Shown: positions 25,571 through 34,394 of the stretch, piece by piece
Position numbering within the stretch: position 1 is the first letter of the stretch
Layout: the number at the start of each line of letters is the position of its first letter
NCBI RefSeq assembly: GCF_020217425.1
Contig: NZ_CP084090.1
Coordinates: 2,604,001-2,668,000 of the forward strand
Reading direction: 5' to 3'
Source: Halomicrobium urmianum
GTDB taxonomy: Archaea; Halobacteriota; Halobacteria; Halobacteriales; Haloarculaceae
DNA length: 64,000 bases
Notes under the pieces: model-generated
What the model was told of the DNA's origin: nothing
Database searches by the model: none
The model's input: only the letters and a program-made list of their open reading frames with translations
Made by a program: the position numbers and the translations under genes

Positions 25571-26998
25571 ATGCGAGTCGCTACTGCAACAGTAAGCCAC
25601 GAAACAAATACGTTTTCGAACACAGCCACGACACTCGACGACTTCGAGATAGCGACGGGCGAGGAACTCCTGTCTTCCTTCGATGGAGCGCGGTCGCTGG
25701 CCGGCATCGTGGAAACGCTACGTACCGAGGGCGTCGAGGTAGTGCCGACGGTAGGGGCTGCTACGATCCCGTCTGGAACGATCACGGCAGACGCGTTCGA
25801 CAGGATCCAGACCGAACTGATCGGCCGACTCGACTCCGACGTAGACGGCGTCTGTCTGGATCTCCACGGGTCGATGTACGTCGACGGCGAACCCGATCCG
25901 GAAGGTCAGTTGCTCGCGTCCGTTCGCGAAATAGTGGGGCCCGACGTGCCAGTCGTGGCCGCGCTGGACATGCACGCCACCATCACCCGGCGGATGGTCG
26001 ACGCGCTCGACGGCGTCGCGGGCTATCGGACCGCTCCCCACACGGACGTCGTCGAGACGGGCGAGCGGGCGGCGGACCTGCTGCTCGCCGCTCTTGACGG
26101 AGACGCGACCCTCGTCCTCGGGTGGGAGCGGCTCCCGATGCTTCTGGCCGGCGAGCGATCGGAGACCGAGGCCGAGCCGATGACGACCCTGATCGACCGG
26201 CTCCGGACGACCGACGAGCGCGACGGGATCTACGACGCCAACTACTTCCTCGGGTTCCCGTGGGCCGACTCGCCGCACGGCGGCTGCCACGCCCTCGTCA
26301 CGGGCGACGCCGACGCCGGGGACGCCGTCGACGAGGTGACGACCAACCTCGCCGCGGCCTTCTGGGAGCGACGCGAGGCGTTCGACTTCACGACGGAGGC
26401 CCATCGGCCCGAGCAGGCACTGGACGCGGCTGCGGGCGAGTCCGACCGACCGGTCGTGATCGCCGAGACGGGGGACATCCCCGGCGCCGGGGGGAGCGAG
26501 GACCTGACCGACTTCCTCTCGCTCGTGCTGGCCCGGGACGACCTCGGCACGCCGGTGCTGGCCGTCGTCGCCGACGCGGACAGTACCGACGCGTGCGTTC
26601 GCGCCGGCGAGGGCGAACCGGTCGACCTCTCGCTGGGCCGCCGCTACGATGACGGGGCGCCCCTCGAAGCGTCCGGCACCGTCCGCGCTCTCCACGAGCG
26701 CGACGGCACGCACACCGCGCGCGTCGAACTCGACGGCGGCGAGGTGATCGTCGCGGACGAACGGACCAACCTCCACCGCGACCCCTCGTTCTTCGATGCG
26801 CTCGGGATCGATCCGCACGACCGCGAGGTGATCGCCCTCAAGAGCGGCTACCTCAGCCCGGCCTGGAAGGAGGTCGCCGCCCGTCGGCTGTTCGCCCTCA
26901 CCGCCGGCGACACCAACCAGTTGCTGGAGGACCTGCCGTACGAGCGGGTCCCCCGGCCGATCTATCCCGTCGATCAGGACACGGAGTGGTCGGCGTGA
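25571..26998 (+). CDS. M81-family metallopeptidase (MlrC-like)
   Basis: This 475-residue protein resembles MlrC/microcystin-degradation-type proteins. It has the N-terminal SHETNTFSNTATTLDDF, the metal-site candidates DLHGSMYVDGEPDPEG and ALDMHATITRRMVDALDG, YRTAPHTDVVETGERAA, and the second domain with VVIAETGDIPGAGGSEDLT. Family members bind zinc and are thought to cleave small peptides or amide compounds; most have no known substrate. It overlaps the next gene by four bases, so the two proteins are produced together. The two peptide-type binding proteins on either side suggest handling of an imported amide or peptide-like compound. Confidence 0.85.
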   Translation: MRVATATVSHETNTFSNTATTLDDFEIATGEELLSSFDGARSLAGIVETLRTEGVEVVPTVGAATIPSGTITADAFDRIQTELIGRLDSDVDGVCLDLHGSMYVDGEPDPEGQLLASVREIVGPDVPVVAALDMHATITRRMVDALDGVAGYRTAPHTDVVETGERAADLLLAALDGDATLVLGWERLPMLLAGERSETEAEPMTTLIDRLRTTDERDGIYDANYFLGFPWADSPHGGCHALVTGDADAGDAVDEVTTNLAAAFWERREAFDFTTEAHRPEQALDAAAGESDRPVVIAETGDIPGAGGSEDLTDFLSLVLARDDLGTPVLAVVADADSTDACVRAGEGEPVDLSLGRRYDDGAPLEASGTVRALHERDGTHTARVELDGGEVIVADERTNLHRDPSFFDALGIDPHDREVIALKSGYLSPAWKEVAARRLFALTAGDTNQLLEDLPYERVPRPIYPVDQDTEWSA

Positions 26999-28173
26999 AC
27001 GCCGCGATCTGGGCGCACCCGTGGGACGTCGTCGACGAGGGACCCGAACGGGTTGCGCAGCGACTGACTGACCTGGGGATCGACGAGGTCAACCTCGCGA
27101 CGGCGATGCACTCCGTCCAGACGCTGAACCCGCACAACCCCGATCGAAAGACGTTCTTCGCCGACGCGAGCGTCTACTTCCAGCCAGAAGAGGGACGCTA
27201 CGGGGAGATCACGCCAGACGTCAACTCGACGATGGGCGATCGGGACTGGCTGGCCGAAATCGCCGACGGCTTCGACGACACGCCGATCGCGCTCAACTCC
27301 TGGTCGGCCACGTTCCACAGCAGTTCGCTCGGTCGGCAGCATCCCGACGCGACGATCGAATCGCCGTTCGGCGACTCGCTGATCTGGGGGCTCTGTCCGT
27401 CGAGCCCGGCGGTACAGGAGTACGGCCGCGCGCTGACGGGCGACCTGACCGACCGGGGCGTCTTCGACGCCGTCGAGATGGAACTCGCGGACTACCAGTA
27501 CGGCACCGGGTACGGCTGGCACCACCAGGAGTGGTTCACCCGGATGGGGCCGCTGGGCGAGTTCCTCTTCGGGCTGTGTTTCTGCGAGCACTGTCGGAGC
27601 CGCGCAACTGACGCCGGCGTCGACGTCGAGCGCGCTCGGGAAAGCGCACGCGACGGGCTCACCGACCGCTTCGAGGGCAGGGTCGCCCACGACACTGACG
27701 TGGGGGGCTGGCTGAAAGCTCATCCCGCCGTCGACGCTTACGCCGACGTCCGCTGCGACACGCTCGCCGCCCTCTACGACGACCTCTCCGACGTCGTCTC
27801 CCCGTCGGACTTCGGCTACTACTTCAAGATGGGCGGGCTGGGCGACGACCGGATGGGCGTCGAGCACTCGTGGAAACACGGGATCGATCTCTCGTCGCTG
27901 GGCGACCTGATCGACGAAGCGACGGTGCTGGCCTATCACCGGGATCCCACCGTCGTGCGCGACGACGTCAACGCCACTCGGACGCTCCTGGACGCGCCGG
28001 TCCGCGCCGGCATCCTCGCAGGTCACCCGATCGTCCACGACCGCGAGACGCTCCTCGCACAGACCCGGGCGGCCGTCGACGCCGGTGCGGACGCGCTCTC
28101 CTTCTACGGCTACGGCGTCGTCCCCGAGCGGAACCTCGACTGGATCGGCGACGCGCTGGCCGCGATCGAGTGA
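26995..28173 (+). CDS. Uncharacterised TIM-barrel-like protein with CEHC motif
   Basis: This 392-residue protein has alternating strand-helix periodicity that looks like a TIM barrel of the glycoside-hydrolase-like kind: NAAIWAHPWDVVDEGPE at the start, VEMELADYQYGTGYGWHH midway, FGLCFCEHCRSRA carrying a CxxC, and ILAGHPIVHD late. I recognise the pattern from bacterial proteins of unknown function but know no activity. The GTG start overlaps the M81 stop (GTGA), an upstream GTG at 26986 being less likely. Co-translation with the M81 protein suggests a shared pathway. Confidence 0.6.
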   Translation: MNAAIWAHPWDVVDEGPERVAQRLTDLGIDEVNLATAMHSVQTLNPHNPDRKTFFADASVYFQPEEGRYGEITPDVNSTMGDRDWLAEIADGFDDTPIALNSWSATFHSSSLGRQHPDATIESPFGDSLIWGLCPSSPAVQEYGRALTGDLTDRGVFDAVEMELADYQYGTGYGWHHQEWFTRMGPLGEFLFGLCFCEHCRSRATDAGVDVERARESARDGLTDRFEGRVAHDTDVGGWLKAHPAVDAYADVRCDTLAALYDDLSDVVSPSDFGYYFKMGGLGDDRMGVEHSWKHGIDLSSLGDLIDEATVLAYHRDPTVVRDDVNATRTLLDAPVRAGILAGHPIVHDRETLLAQTRAAVDAGADALSFYGYGVVPERNLDWIGDALAAIE

Positions 28174-28295
28174 CGCGGTGAACCGCCCCGGAGTCAAGCG
28201 GTTCGAGAGACCGGATGTCTCTCCTCGTCCCGGACGACCTCGAGGCACTCGGTCCGCTCCGCCCGCGGACTACGACGGGAGCGCGGCCGGCGCCG

Positions 28296-30149
28296 TCACT
28301 CCCCGGAGTACCGGAGTTCGCCGGTCCGCGGGAGCCAGACGGAGGGCCACTTGATCTTGTTGACCTCTGCGTCGGGATCGGGCGTCTCCCAGTTCTCGCC
28401 GCCGACGAACGACTGCTCCAGCTTCTCGACGACCGGGATCTGCGGCAGGTCGACGTTGGTGAGCCACGCGAGTTCGGTCACGATCTCCTGGGACCGCTCC
28501 ACGTCGGTCGACTGCGACAGCTCCTCGAGGAGGGCGTTCGGATTGACCGTCGTCTCCCCGCCGTCCACGTCCGGGACGGTCACGCTCGCGTTCGAACCGC
28601 CGGCCCCCTGGCCGGCCGGCGCGTAGTTGAAGCTGATCCCGCTGTTGTGCTGGTTGAGCTGGTGAGAGAGCGAGAAGTAGGCGAAGGCTGCGCGGCCGCC
28701 ACCGGGGAGCCAGCTCGCCCCGGTCAGCGTGAAGTTCCCGTTCGGCCAGACCGAACTGGCGATCGCGTCGTAGCTCCGGCTGTCGACGGACGCCTCGAAG
28801 CCGAACTCGGTGAGCTGGTCGACGATGGTCTCCGCCATGGTGACGAAGTCGCTCCAGCCGGACGGGACGGTGACGGGCAGCTGGACGGCGTTGCCGTCCG
28901 AGTCGACCCACGTCCCGCCGTCCTTCGCGTAGCCGGCCGCCTCCAGAACCGCGGCCGCCTCGTCGTGCATCGACTCGTCGACGCCGTAGGTGTTGAAGTC
29001 GTCCACAGCGTCGCCGAGCCAGCGCTCCTGGTCGTCGACGGGGATGCCGACCGGGACCGGCGGCACCTTCTTCAGCGCCTCGCCGACGTTCCTGACGACG
29101 GCCTTGCGGTCGACGACGTACTGGATGGCCTGCCGGACCGCGCGGTCGCCGGTGTGCTCGTGGTCGTGGTTCGGGATCAGCCCGAAGCCCCACTTGCCCG
29201 GGACGGTGACGTGCTCGATGTCGTCGGGCACGTGCTCGATGTCGTCGGGCACCTGCTCGACGACGCTGGGCGGCGTGAAGACGCTCCACGCGGAGTCGAG
29301 GTCCTGGTTGATCAGGGCCTGGTGGACCTGCTGATTGCCGTCGATGTTCCGGAAGACGTACTCGCTGAAGTTGACGTTCTCCGCGTCGGGGTGATCCTCG
29401 CGTCGCGACATGCGGAACCGTTGCTGGTTGGCCTCCTCCAGCGACCAGGGACCGCTCGCGACGACGTCCTGGTAGGCGAAGTTCTGGTAGTCGCTTGCGG
29501 GCTGCTCCTGTGCGTCGTCGTCGAGAAAGCCCTCGAAGACGTCCGCCTTCGTGTGAACGTACGTGTCCTCGAGGACGTCGAACTCGACGATGGTCGGATT
29601 GACGTCCCCGGCGAGGTTGACGACCACGGTCCGGTCGTCCGGCGTCTCGACGCTCTCGGCGTAGTCCCACAGCGGCGTGCTGACGATCTCTCCGAGCCGG
29701 AGCTGGGTGGCGACGTCCTCGGCCGTGACGGGGTCGCCGTCGTCCCAGGTGAGCCCCTCGTGGACGGCCATCTCGAAGGTGTCGCCCGTGAACTCCCAGT
29801 CGGCGATCGCGTAGGGTTCGAGGGTCCCCCGCGCGTAGTTGAACTTCGCGAAGGCGTCGAACAGGTTGTAGTGCGCGACGGACGACCGGTTGGTCGGGTT
29901 CCGTCGGTTGAACTGGACGTTCGACGGGACCTGGTCGGTGAAGTTCACGTGGGTCGCGTCGTGGACCTCCATCGGGCCCTCGTCGCCGGCGTCGGTGTCG
30001 GTATCGCTCTCGGTGCTCTCGGACCCGCTCTCGGTGTCCGTCGCGTCGGCGTCGCCGCTCCCCTCGCCGCCGTCCTCGCTACAGCCTGCGAGCGCTGCTG
30101 CACCCGACGCGCCCGTCAGCTCCACGAACCGACGGCGACTGATTGACAT
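28296..30149 (-). CDS. ABC transporter substrate-binding lipoprotein, family 5, orphan copy 2
   Basis: This 617-residue paralogue of 23211-25076 begins MSISRRRFVELTGASGAAAL with lipobox LAGC, then a Ser/Thr/Asp/Glu linker and the same binding fold (YAIADWEFTGDTFEMAVHEG, VRQAIQYVVDRKAVVRNVGE). It carries a small internal duplication (PDDIEHVPDDIEHV, from a 21-base tandem repeat). The start codon lies inside the TTGACATCC end of an IS-like remnant, so the native promoter and possibly the first residues were replaced, although the Tat signal is intact. Whether it is still expressed is uncertain. No permease is adjacent. Confidence 0.9.
   Translation of the reverse strand: MSISRRRFVELTGASGAAALAGCSEDGGEGSGDADATDTESGSESTESDTDTDAGDEGPMEVHDATHVNFTDQVPSNVQFNRRNPTNRSSVAHYNLFDAFAKFNYARGTLEPYAIADWEFTGDTFEMAVHEGLTWDDGDPVTAEDVATQLRLGEIVSTPLWDYAESVETPDDRTVVVNLAGDVNPTIVEFDVLEDTYVHTKADVFEGFLDDDAQEQPASDYQNFAYQDVVASGPWSLEEANQQRFRMSRREDHPDAENVNFSEYVFRNIDGNQQVHQALINQDLDSAWSVFTPPSVVEQVPDDIEHVPDDIEHVTVPGKWGFGLIPNHDHEHTGDRAVRQAIQYVVDRKAVVRNVGEALKKVPPVPVGIPVDDQERWLGDAVDDFNTYGVDESMHDEAAAVLEAAGYAKDGGTWVDSDGNAVQLPVTVPSGWSDFVTMAETIVDQLTEFGFEASVDSRSYDAIASSVWPNGNFTLTGASWLPGGGRAAFAYFSLSHQLNQHNSGISFNYAPAGQGAGGSNASVTVPDVDGGETTVNPNALLEELSQSTDVERSQEIVTELAWLTNVDLPQIPVVEKLEQSFVGGENWETPDPDAEVNKIKWPSVWLPRTGELRYSGE
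29211..29252 (-). repeat. Exact 21-bp tandem duplication inside binding-protein gene
   Basis: GTGCTCGATGTCGTCGGGCAC on the plus strand occurs twice in tandem, keeping the frame and adding seven residues (VPDDIEH). The paralogue at 23.2-25.1 kb has only one unit, so this copy gained one. Confidence 0.9.
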
Positions 30150-30755
30150 CCTCCCCGCCCTGAAGGGCGAGGATTCCCGCGTGGGGCATCGGGCCGTTCC
30201 CAAGCCCCCGAGGGCAACTTCCTCCCACGAAGGGAGTACCGGGTTCGTGCGACTCCACGTCAGGACGGTGAGCGCGTGGTGACACCGACTCGTAGCGAGT
30301 CGCCCTGCTTGTGGCGCTCCCCACGCCCAGTCCACGCGGACTGTGCGAACGCGGGGATTCACGTCCCTCGTTTCGAGGGGCGCGACACGGGCCGTGCCAT
30401 CGACCGTACTCCGCCACGCCGAATCGTGGCGAAGTGCAACCGCGAACGGAGCGTGTTTTGGTTAAGCCGTCACCCCCTCCCGTACACGAGCGTTACCGCC
30501 CGATTCCAGCGGGGCTACGGGTTCTGTGAGGACGGCGAACGAGTCTCAACCACGTACTCCCCACCTCGTCGTGAACCGAAGTGGTGGGCGTGGAACCGTC
30601 CGTGTCGGCGGGAAGCGACCCCGAGTCTTCCAATTGATACTTTACGCGATTGGCTTGGACTACGGCACGATGCCGGGTTACTTGATAATGTCGGTTGTAG
30701 AGGGTTTGTCGGATTCATCCCCGCGCTGAAGCACGGGGCTTTCTCCTTGCACTCC
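30144..30755. mobile_element. IS200/IS605-like (IS1341-type) remnant or PATE-like element, no intact transposase
   Basis: The left end reads TTGACATCCTCCCCGCCCTG and continues as an imperfect hairpin into GAGGATTC. The right end has the hairpin CCCCGCGCTGAAGCACGGGG (30719-30738) followed by CTTTCTCCTT. Both are typical of the palindromic ends beyond tnpB genes in haloarchaea. A minus-strand frame ends with GILALQGGEDVN, a usual TnpB-tail-like read-through. No full tnpA or tnpB frame remains in the 0.6 kb between. The size and paired palindromes resemble palindrome-associated transposable elements described from Haloquadratum; that match is from memory. Confidence 0.55.
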
Positions 30756-31008
30756 CGTAACTCCCCATATACCTCGGATTTATCTACCATAATCCACCGT
30801 AGCGAAGAAGTCCGCCAGGAACACTTAGATATACCGGGAGATTCGCGTCTGGTTACGCGACCCCCGCCGCACGTCGACGCGAGGCGGCCTGACGGCGGTC
30901 GCACAGCGTCGACGCACCTGATCGAAAGGAGATCGAAGCGCAGCGGCAGTGACGCAGGAGCAGCGGTAGTCGCGGCGAACGCGTGTCCGCGTCGAGAACG
31001 CAGGTTGA

Positions 31009-32007
31009 TCAGGCGGTCTGCTCGGAGGCGTCGAGCAGTTCCTTGTATCGCTTGCGGATGGTGACCTCGGAGATGTCGGTCACCTCGCTGACCTCGGCCT
31101 GGGTGACCTCGTCGTTGCACAGCAGCGGGGCCGCGTAGACGGCCGCCGCGGCGAGGCCGACCGGGCTCTTGCCGACGTGGATCTGCTCCGCCTTGCCGGC
31201 GCGGAGCAGGTCGCGAGCGCGGCGCTCGGCCTCGTCCGAGAGGTCGAGGTCCGAGGCGAACCGGGCGACGTAGCTCTCGGGGTCGGCCGGCTCGATCTCC
31301 AGACCGAGTTCGCGGACCACGTAGCGGTAGGTTCGCTTGAACTCCATCTCGTCGATCCGGCTGACGGTCACGACCTTGTCGATGCTGCGCGGGGTCTCGG
31401 CCTGGCGGGCCGCGGCGTAGACCGCCGCCGACGCGACGCCCTCGATCGATCGGCCGGGCAGCAGCCCCTCCTCGAGGGCGCGGCGGTAGATGACCGACGC
31501 GGTCTCGCGGACGCTCTCCGAGAGGCCCAGCGCCGATCCCATCCGCTCGATTTCGCCCAGCGCCTGCTTGAGGTTGCGCTCCTGGTGGTCGCGGGTACGG
31601 AACCGCTCGTCCCAGGTGCGCAGGCGCTGCATCTTCTTGCGCTGCTGGCTCGACAGCGAGTTGCCGTAGGCGTCCTTGTTCTGCCAGCCGATGTTGGTCG
31701 ACAGCCCCTTGTCGTGCATCAGGTTGGTCGTCGGCGACCCGACGCGGCTCTTCTCGTCGCGCTCCGAGGAGTCGAACGCGCGCCACTCCGGCCCGCGGTC
31801 GATGTCGTCCTCCTCGACGACCAGGCCACACTCCTCGCAGACTGTCTCGCCGTGGGCCTCGTCGGTGGCGAGCGAACCGCCACACTCGGGGCAGACGTCC
31901 TGGGACTCGTCGCGCTCCCGCTGCTGGTCCGTCTCGCTTTCCCCCTGCGCCCTCGGGGTGGTTACGCGGGTCTGTTCGTCCGTGGTGTGGATACGTGTTT
32001 CTGTCAT
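31009..32007 (-). CDS. tfb: Transcription initiation factor IIB (TFB)
   Basis: This 332-residue general transcription factor bridges TBP and RNA polymerase at archaeal promoters. The N-terminal zinc ribbon (CPECGGSL and CEECGLVV) is followed by the B-finger/linker (RGPEWRAFDSSERDEKSRVG, TNIGWQNKDAYG) and two cyclin-like repeats (RTRDHQERNLKQALGEIERM onward, and the second with SPVGLAAAAVYAA). The recognition helix VTEISEVT-like VTDISEVTIRKRYKELLD closes the BRE-binding domain. Haloarchaea have several TFBs with different promoter preferences, and which paralogue this is cannot be told. Upstream, GTTTAAGTG near 32125 may be its TATA element, giving a leader of about 95 bases. Confidence 0.95.
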   Translation of the reverse strand: MTETRIHTTDEQTRVTTPRAQGESETDQQRERDESQDVCPECGGSLATDEAHGETVCEECGLVVEEDDIDRGPEWRAFDSSERDEKSRVGSPTTNLMHDKGLSTNIGWQNKDAYGNSLSSQQRKKMQRLRTWDERFRTRDHQERNLKQALGEIERMGSALGLSESVRETASVIYRRALEEGLLPGRSIEGVASAAVYAAARQAETPRSIDKVVTVSRIDEMEFKRTYRYVVRELGLEIEPADPESYVARFASDLDLSDEAERRARDLLRAGKAEQIHVGKSPVGLAAAAVYAAPLLCNDEVTQAEVSEVTDISEVTIRKRYKELLDASEQTA

Positions 32008-32289
32008 GGTGATGGTCCTGCGATGGAGGGCAGGTTCGCGAGCGGACCGCCGGCCGAGGGTAACTCGGAAGAAGGCCGGCAGTCACTCTTCCTAACCACA
32101 CGTAAGGCCGAAAGGCACTTAAACATTTCGTGTGCAGTGATGCCACGAATCGACAGACGGCGTCCGGATTCGGGCGCATCCAGTCGCGATGCCGGCGACT
32201 CCGAGGGCCGTTCAGGTACCATCAATCGATCGGTCGCGGCGGGACGACAAACAAACGCTTATCGGACTCAGGGCGGTGAGTCTAATCAA

Positions 32290-32814
32290 ATGAGTCACGC
32301 AGAGCTGTCCGAGAGTCAACGCCGGATACTCACCGCCCTCGTGAACGACTTCCAGCAGACCGACGAGCCCGTCAAGGCCCAGCGCATCGCGGAGACGATC
32401 GACCGCGACGCCGGTTCGATCCGCAACCAGATGCAGAGCCTGAAGACCCTGCAACTGGTCGAGGGAGTTCCGGGCCCGGCCGGTGGCTACCGCCCCACCG
32501 AGAACGCCTTCGCCGTCCTCGACCGCGACCGCCTCGACGACCGCGCGACCGTCACGCTCTCGGGGAGCTACGACCGGATCGACGTCACCGTCGACGAGAT
32601 CGACTTCACGAACGTTCAGCACCCCGAGACGTGTACCGCTCACGTCCACCTCCAGCAGTCCGCCGAGGGCCTCGAGGTCGGCGACCCGGTCGCGATCGGT
32701 CCCACGCCGAACTCGAACCTCGTCATCGCCGGCGAACTCGAAGTGATCAACGAGACCGCCGACGAACTCGTCGTCGACGTCGCCGTCGCGGAAGCGCCCC
32801 TCGTCGAGGAGTAG
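32290..32814 (+). CDS. HTH-domain transcriptional regulator
   Basis: This 174-residue protein has an N-terminal winged helix (SESQRRILTALVNDFQQ, AQRIAETIDRDAGSIRNQM, GVPGPAGGYRPT). A C-terminal domain of about 95 residues rich in beta structure follows (VTVDEIDFTNVQHPETCTAH, GLEVGDPVAIGPTPNSNLVI). This arrangement is conserved in haloarchaea, and the C-terminus may sense a small ligand or redox state. A TATA-like GCTTATCGG (32258-32266) sits about 28 bases before the ATG. It is divergent from the TFB gene. The target genes are unknown. Confidence 0.75.
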   Translation: MSHAELSESQRRILTALVNDFQQTDEPVKAQRIAETIDRDAGSIRNQMQSLKTLQLVEGVPGPAGGYRPTENAFAVLDRDRLDDRATVTLSGSYDRIDVTVDEIDFTNVQHPETCTAHVHLQQSAEGLEVGDPVAIGPTPNSNLVIAGELEVINETADELVVDVAVAEAPLVEE

Positions 32815-32882
32815 CCGGTCGTCGTCGCCACTCACCTTACGTTCCCAACACTAATTGGTCGGCCCCGTCTCTGACGAGACAG

Positions 32883-33674
32883 ATGTCGAGAAGCGAGACC
32901 GTCCTGGAGGCGGCACAGGCGGGCGCCGCCGTCGCGATGGACCACTACCGGTCGGCGCTGACCGTCGAGACGAAGGACTCGAAGACGGACTACGTCTCCG
33001 AGGGCGACGTCGAGGCCCAGCGGGAAGTCGTCGAGGTGATCCGCTCGTCGTACCCGGACGCGACGATCGTCGGCGAAGAGGAGGACGAACTGAAGACCGT
33101 CCCGGAGGACGGGAACGCCTGGATAATCGACCCGATCGACGGCACGACCAACTTCGTCCACGAGATTCCCCTGTGGACCACCTCCGTCGGACTCGTGCGA
33201 GACGGGACCCTCACGGCCGGCGTCTCGGTCGCCCCCGCGCTGGATCACGTCTTCTACGCGGACGAGTCCACCGTCAGGCGGGACGACGAAGCGATCTCGA
33301 CCAGCGACACGACCGACCTCGAGGCGTTCTCCGTCGCGCCGATCCTCCGGTACGGGCCCGGCCGCGAGGAGGCGTTCGGCTCGCTGCTCACCTCGGTGCT
33401 CGTCGAGTTCGGCGACCTCCGGCGGCTGGGCTGCGCCCAGATCACGCTGGCGTTCGTCGCCGCCGGATCGCTCGACGCCGCGGTCTCCGCCCTATCGAAC
33501 CCGAGCGCGTGGGACACCGTCGCCGGCGTCCACATGATCGAACGGGCCGGCGGTACGGTGACGGACATCCACGGCGATCCCTGGGAGCCCGGCTGCGAGG
33601 GCATCGTCGCGACGAACGGCGAAGTCCACGACGAGGTCCTCGACTGCATCGGCCCGGCGCTGGAGGCGTACTGA
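32883..33674 (+). CDS. Inositol monophosphatase-family phosphatase
   Basis: This 263-residue Mg-dependent, lithium-sensitive-type phosphatase has IVGEEEDE with the first metal Glu, the diagnostic IIDPIDGTTNFVHEIP with the Asp residues, and SAWDTVAGVHMIERAGG as the second motif. Substrates in archaea include inositol-1-phosphate and fructose-1,6-bisphosphate. Without inositol-lipid genes nearby, a sugar bisphosphatase role is equally likely. The ATG at 32883 is chosen because the longer frame from 32631 overlaps the preceding regulator gene. Confidence 0.88.
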   Translation: MSRSETVLEAAQAGAAVAMDHYRSALTVETKDSKTDYVSEGDVEAQREVVEVIRSSYPDATIVGEEEDELKTVPEDGNAWIIDPIDGTTNFVHEIPLWTTSVGLVRDGTLTAGVSVAPALDHVFYADESTVRRDDEAISTSDTTDLEAFSVAPILRYGPGREEAFGSLLTSVLVEFGDLRRLGCAQITLAFVAAGSLDAAVSALSNPSAWDTVAGVHMIERAGGTVTDIHGDPWEPGCEGIVATNGEVHDEVLDCIGPALEAY

Positions 33675-33711
33675 CGCGACCGGAGCGGTGGACCGGGCCG
33701 CGATCCGACAG

Positions 33712-34356
33712 TCAGGCCCGCCCGCGCCGGACGCCGTCGAGGTACGTCATCGCCTCGGCGTCGCTGACCTGGCCGAACTCCCGGTAGAACTGCCCGACGG
33801 CCCTGAAGTGCGGCGGCGTCTCGACGGCGATCACCTCCTGGCCCTCTGCCTGGAGTTCCTCGACCGTCGTCGGCGATCCGACCGGCACCGCGAGCACGAC
33901 GCGCGCCGCGCCGGCCGCGCGGACCTGTCGGAGACACGCTCGCGCCGTCGCGCCCGTGGCGATCCCGTCGTCGACGACGACCACGTGCTGCCCCGCGAGC
34001 GCGGGCGGCGCTCGTTCGCCCCGGTAGTGCTGTGCTTTCCCAGCGGCCGCCCGCGTCTCCCGCCGGCGCTGGCGCTCGACGTAGTTCCGAGCGACCCCGA
34101 GGCGCTCGATCAGGTCGTGGTTGAGCCAGGCGCTGCCGTCGGCGGCCGCCGCGCCGATGGCCAGTTCCGGGTTCCGCGGCGCACCGATCTTGGACGCGAC
34201 GACGATGTCCAGCGGCGCGTCGAGCCTGTCCGCGACCGGCCGCGCGACCGGGAGCCCGCCGCGCGGGATTCCGAGGACCACGTCCGCGTGCACGTCCTCC
34301 CGGTCGAGCAGCGCCGCGAGTTGCCGGCCCGCGTCCGTTCGGTTGCTAAATGGCAT
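33712..34356 (-). CDS. Phosphoribosyltransferase-fold protein
   Basis: This 214-residue protein has the PRPP-binding signature VVVVDDGIATGAT and, earlier, VVLGIPRGGLPVARPVAD. It matches a group of stand-alone PRTase-like proteins often found near phosphatases or dienelactone-hydrolase domains, whose base acceptor is unknown. It is convergent with the inositol-monophosphatase-family gene. The ATG at 34356 (MPFSNRTDAGRQLA) is preferred to 34386 because MPFxxRxDAG is the usual family start. Confidence 0.85.
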   Translation of the reverse strand: MPFSNRTDAGRQLAALLDREDVHADVVLGIPRGGLPVARPVADRLDAPLDIVVASKIGAPRNPELAIGAAAADGSAWLNHDLIERLGVARNYVERQRRRETRAAAGKAQHYRGERAPPALAGQHVVVVDDGIATGATARACLRQVRAAGAARVVLAVPVGSPTTVEELQAEGQEVIAVETPPHFRAVGQFYREFGQVSDAEAMTYLDGVRRGRA

Positions 34357-34394
34357 CGTCTCAGTCCGTACGTCCCGGACGTACAACGGCGTAG

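Noticed and set aside
28215-30146. 643-codon plus-strand frame opposite the second binding protein
   Set aside because: It is the antisense shadow of the Tat lipoprotein; Val/Asp/Arg-rich composition is typical for the complementary frame of haloarchaeal genes.
30276-31064. Intact transposase in the IS-like element
   Set aside because: The long frames there do not show the TnpB zinc finger or RuvC-like Asp/Glu motifs, nor the TnpA HUH motif.
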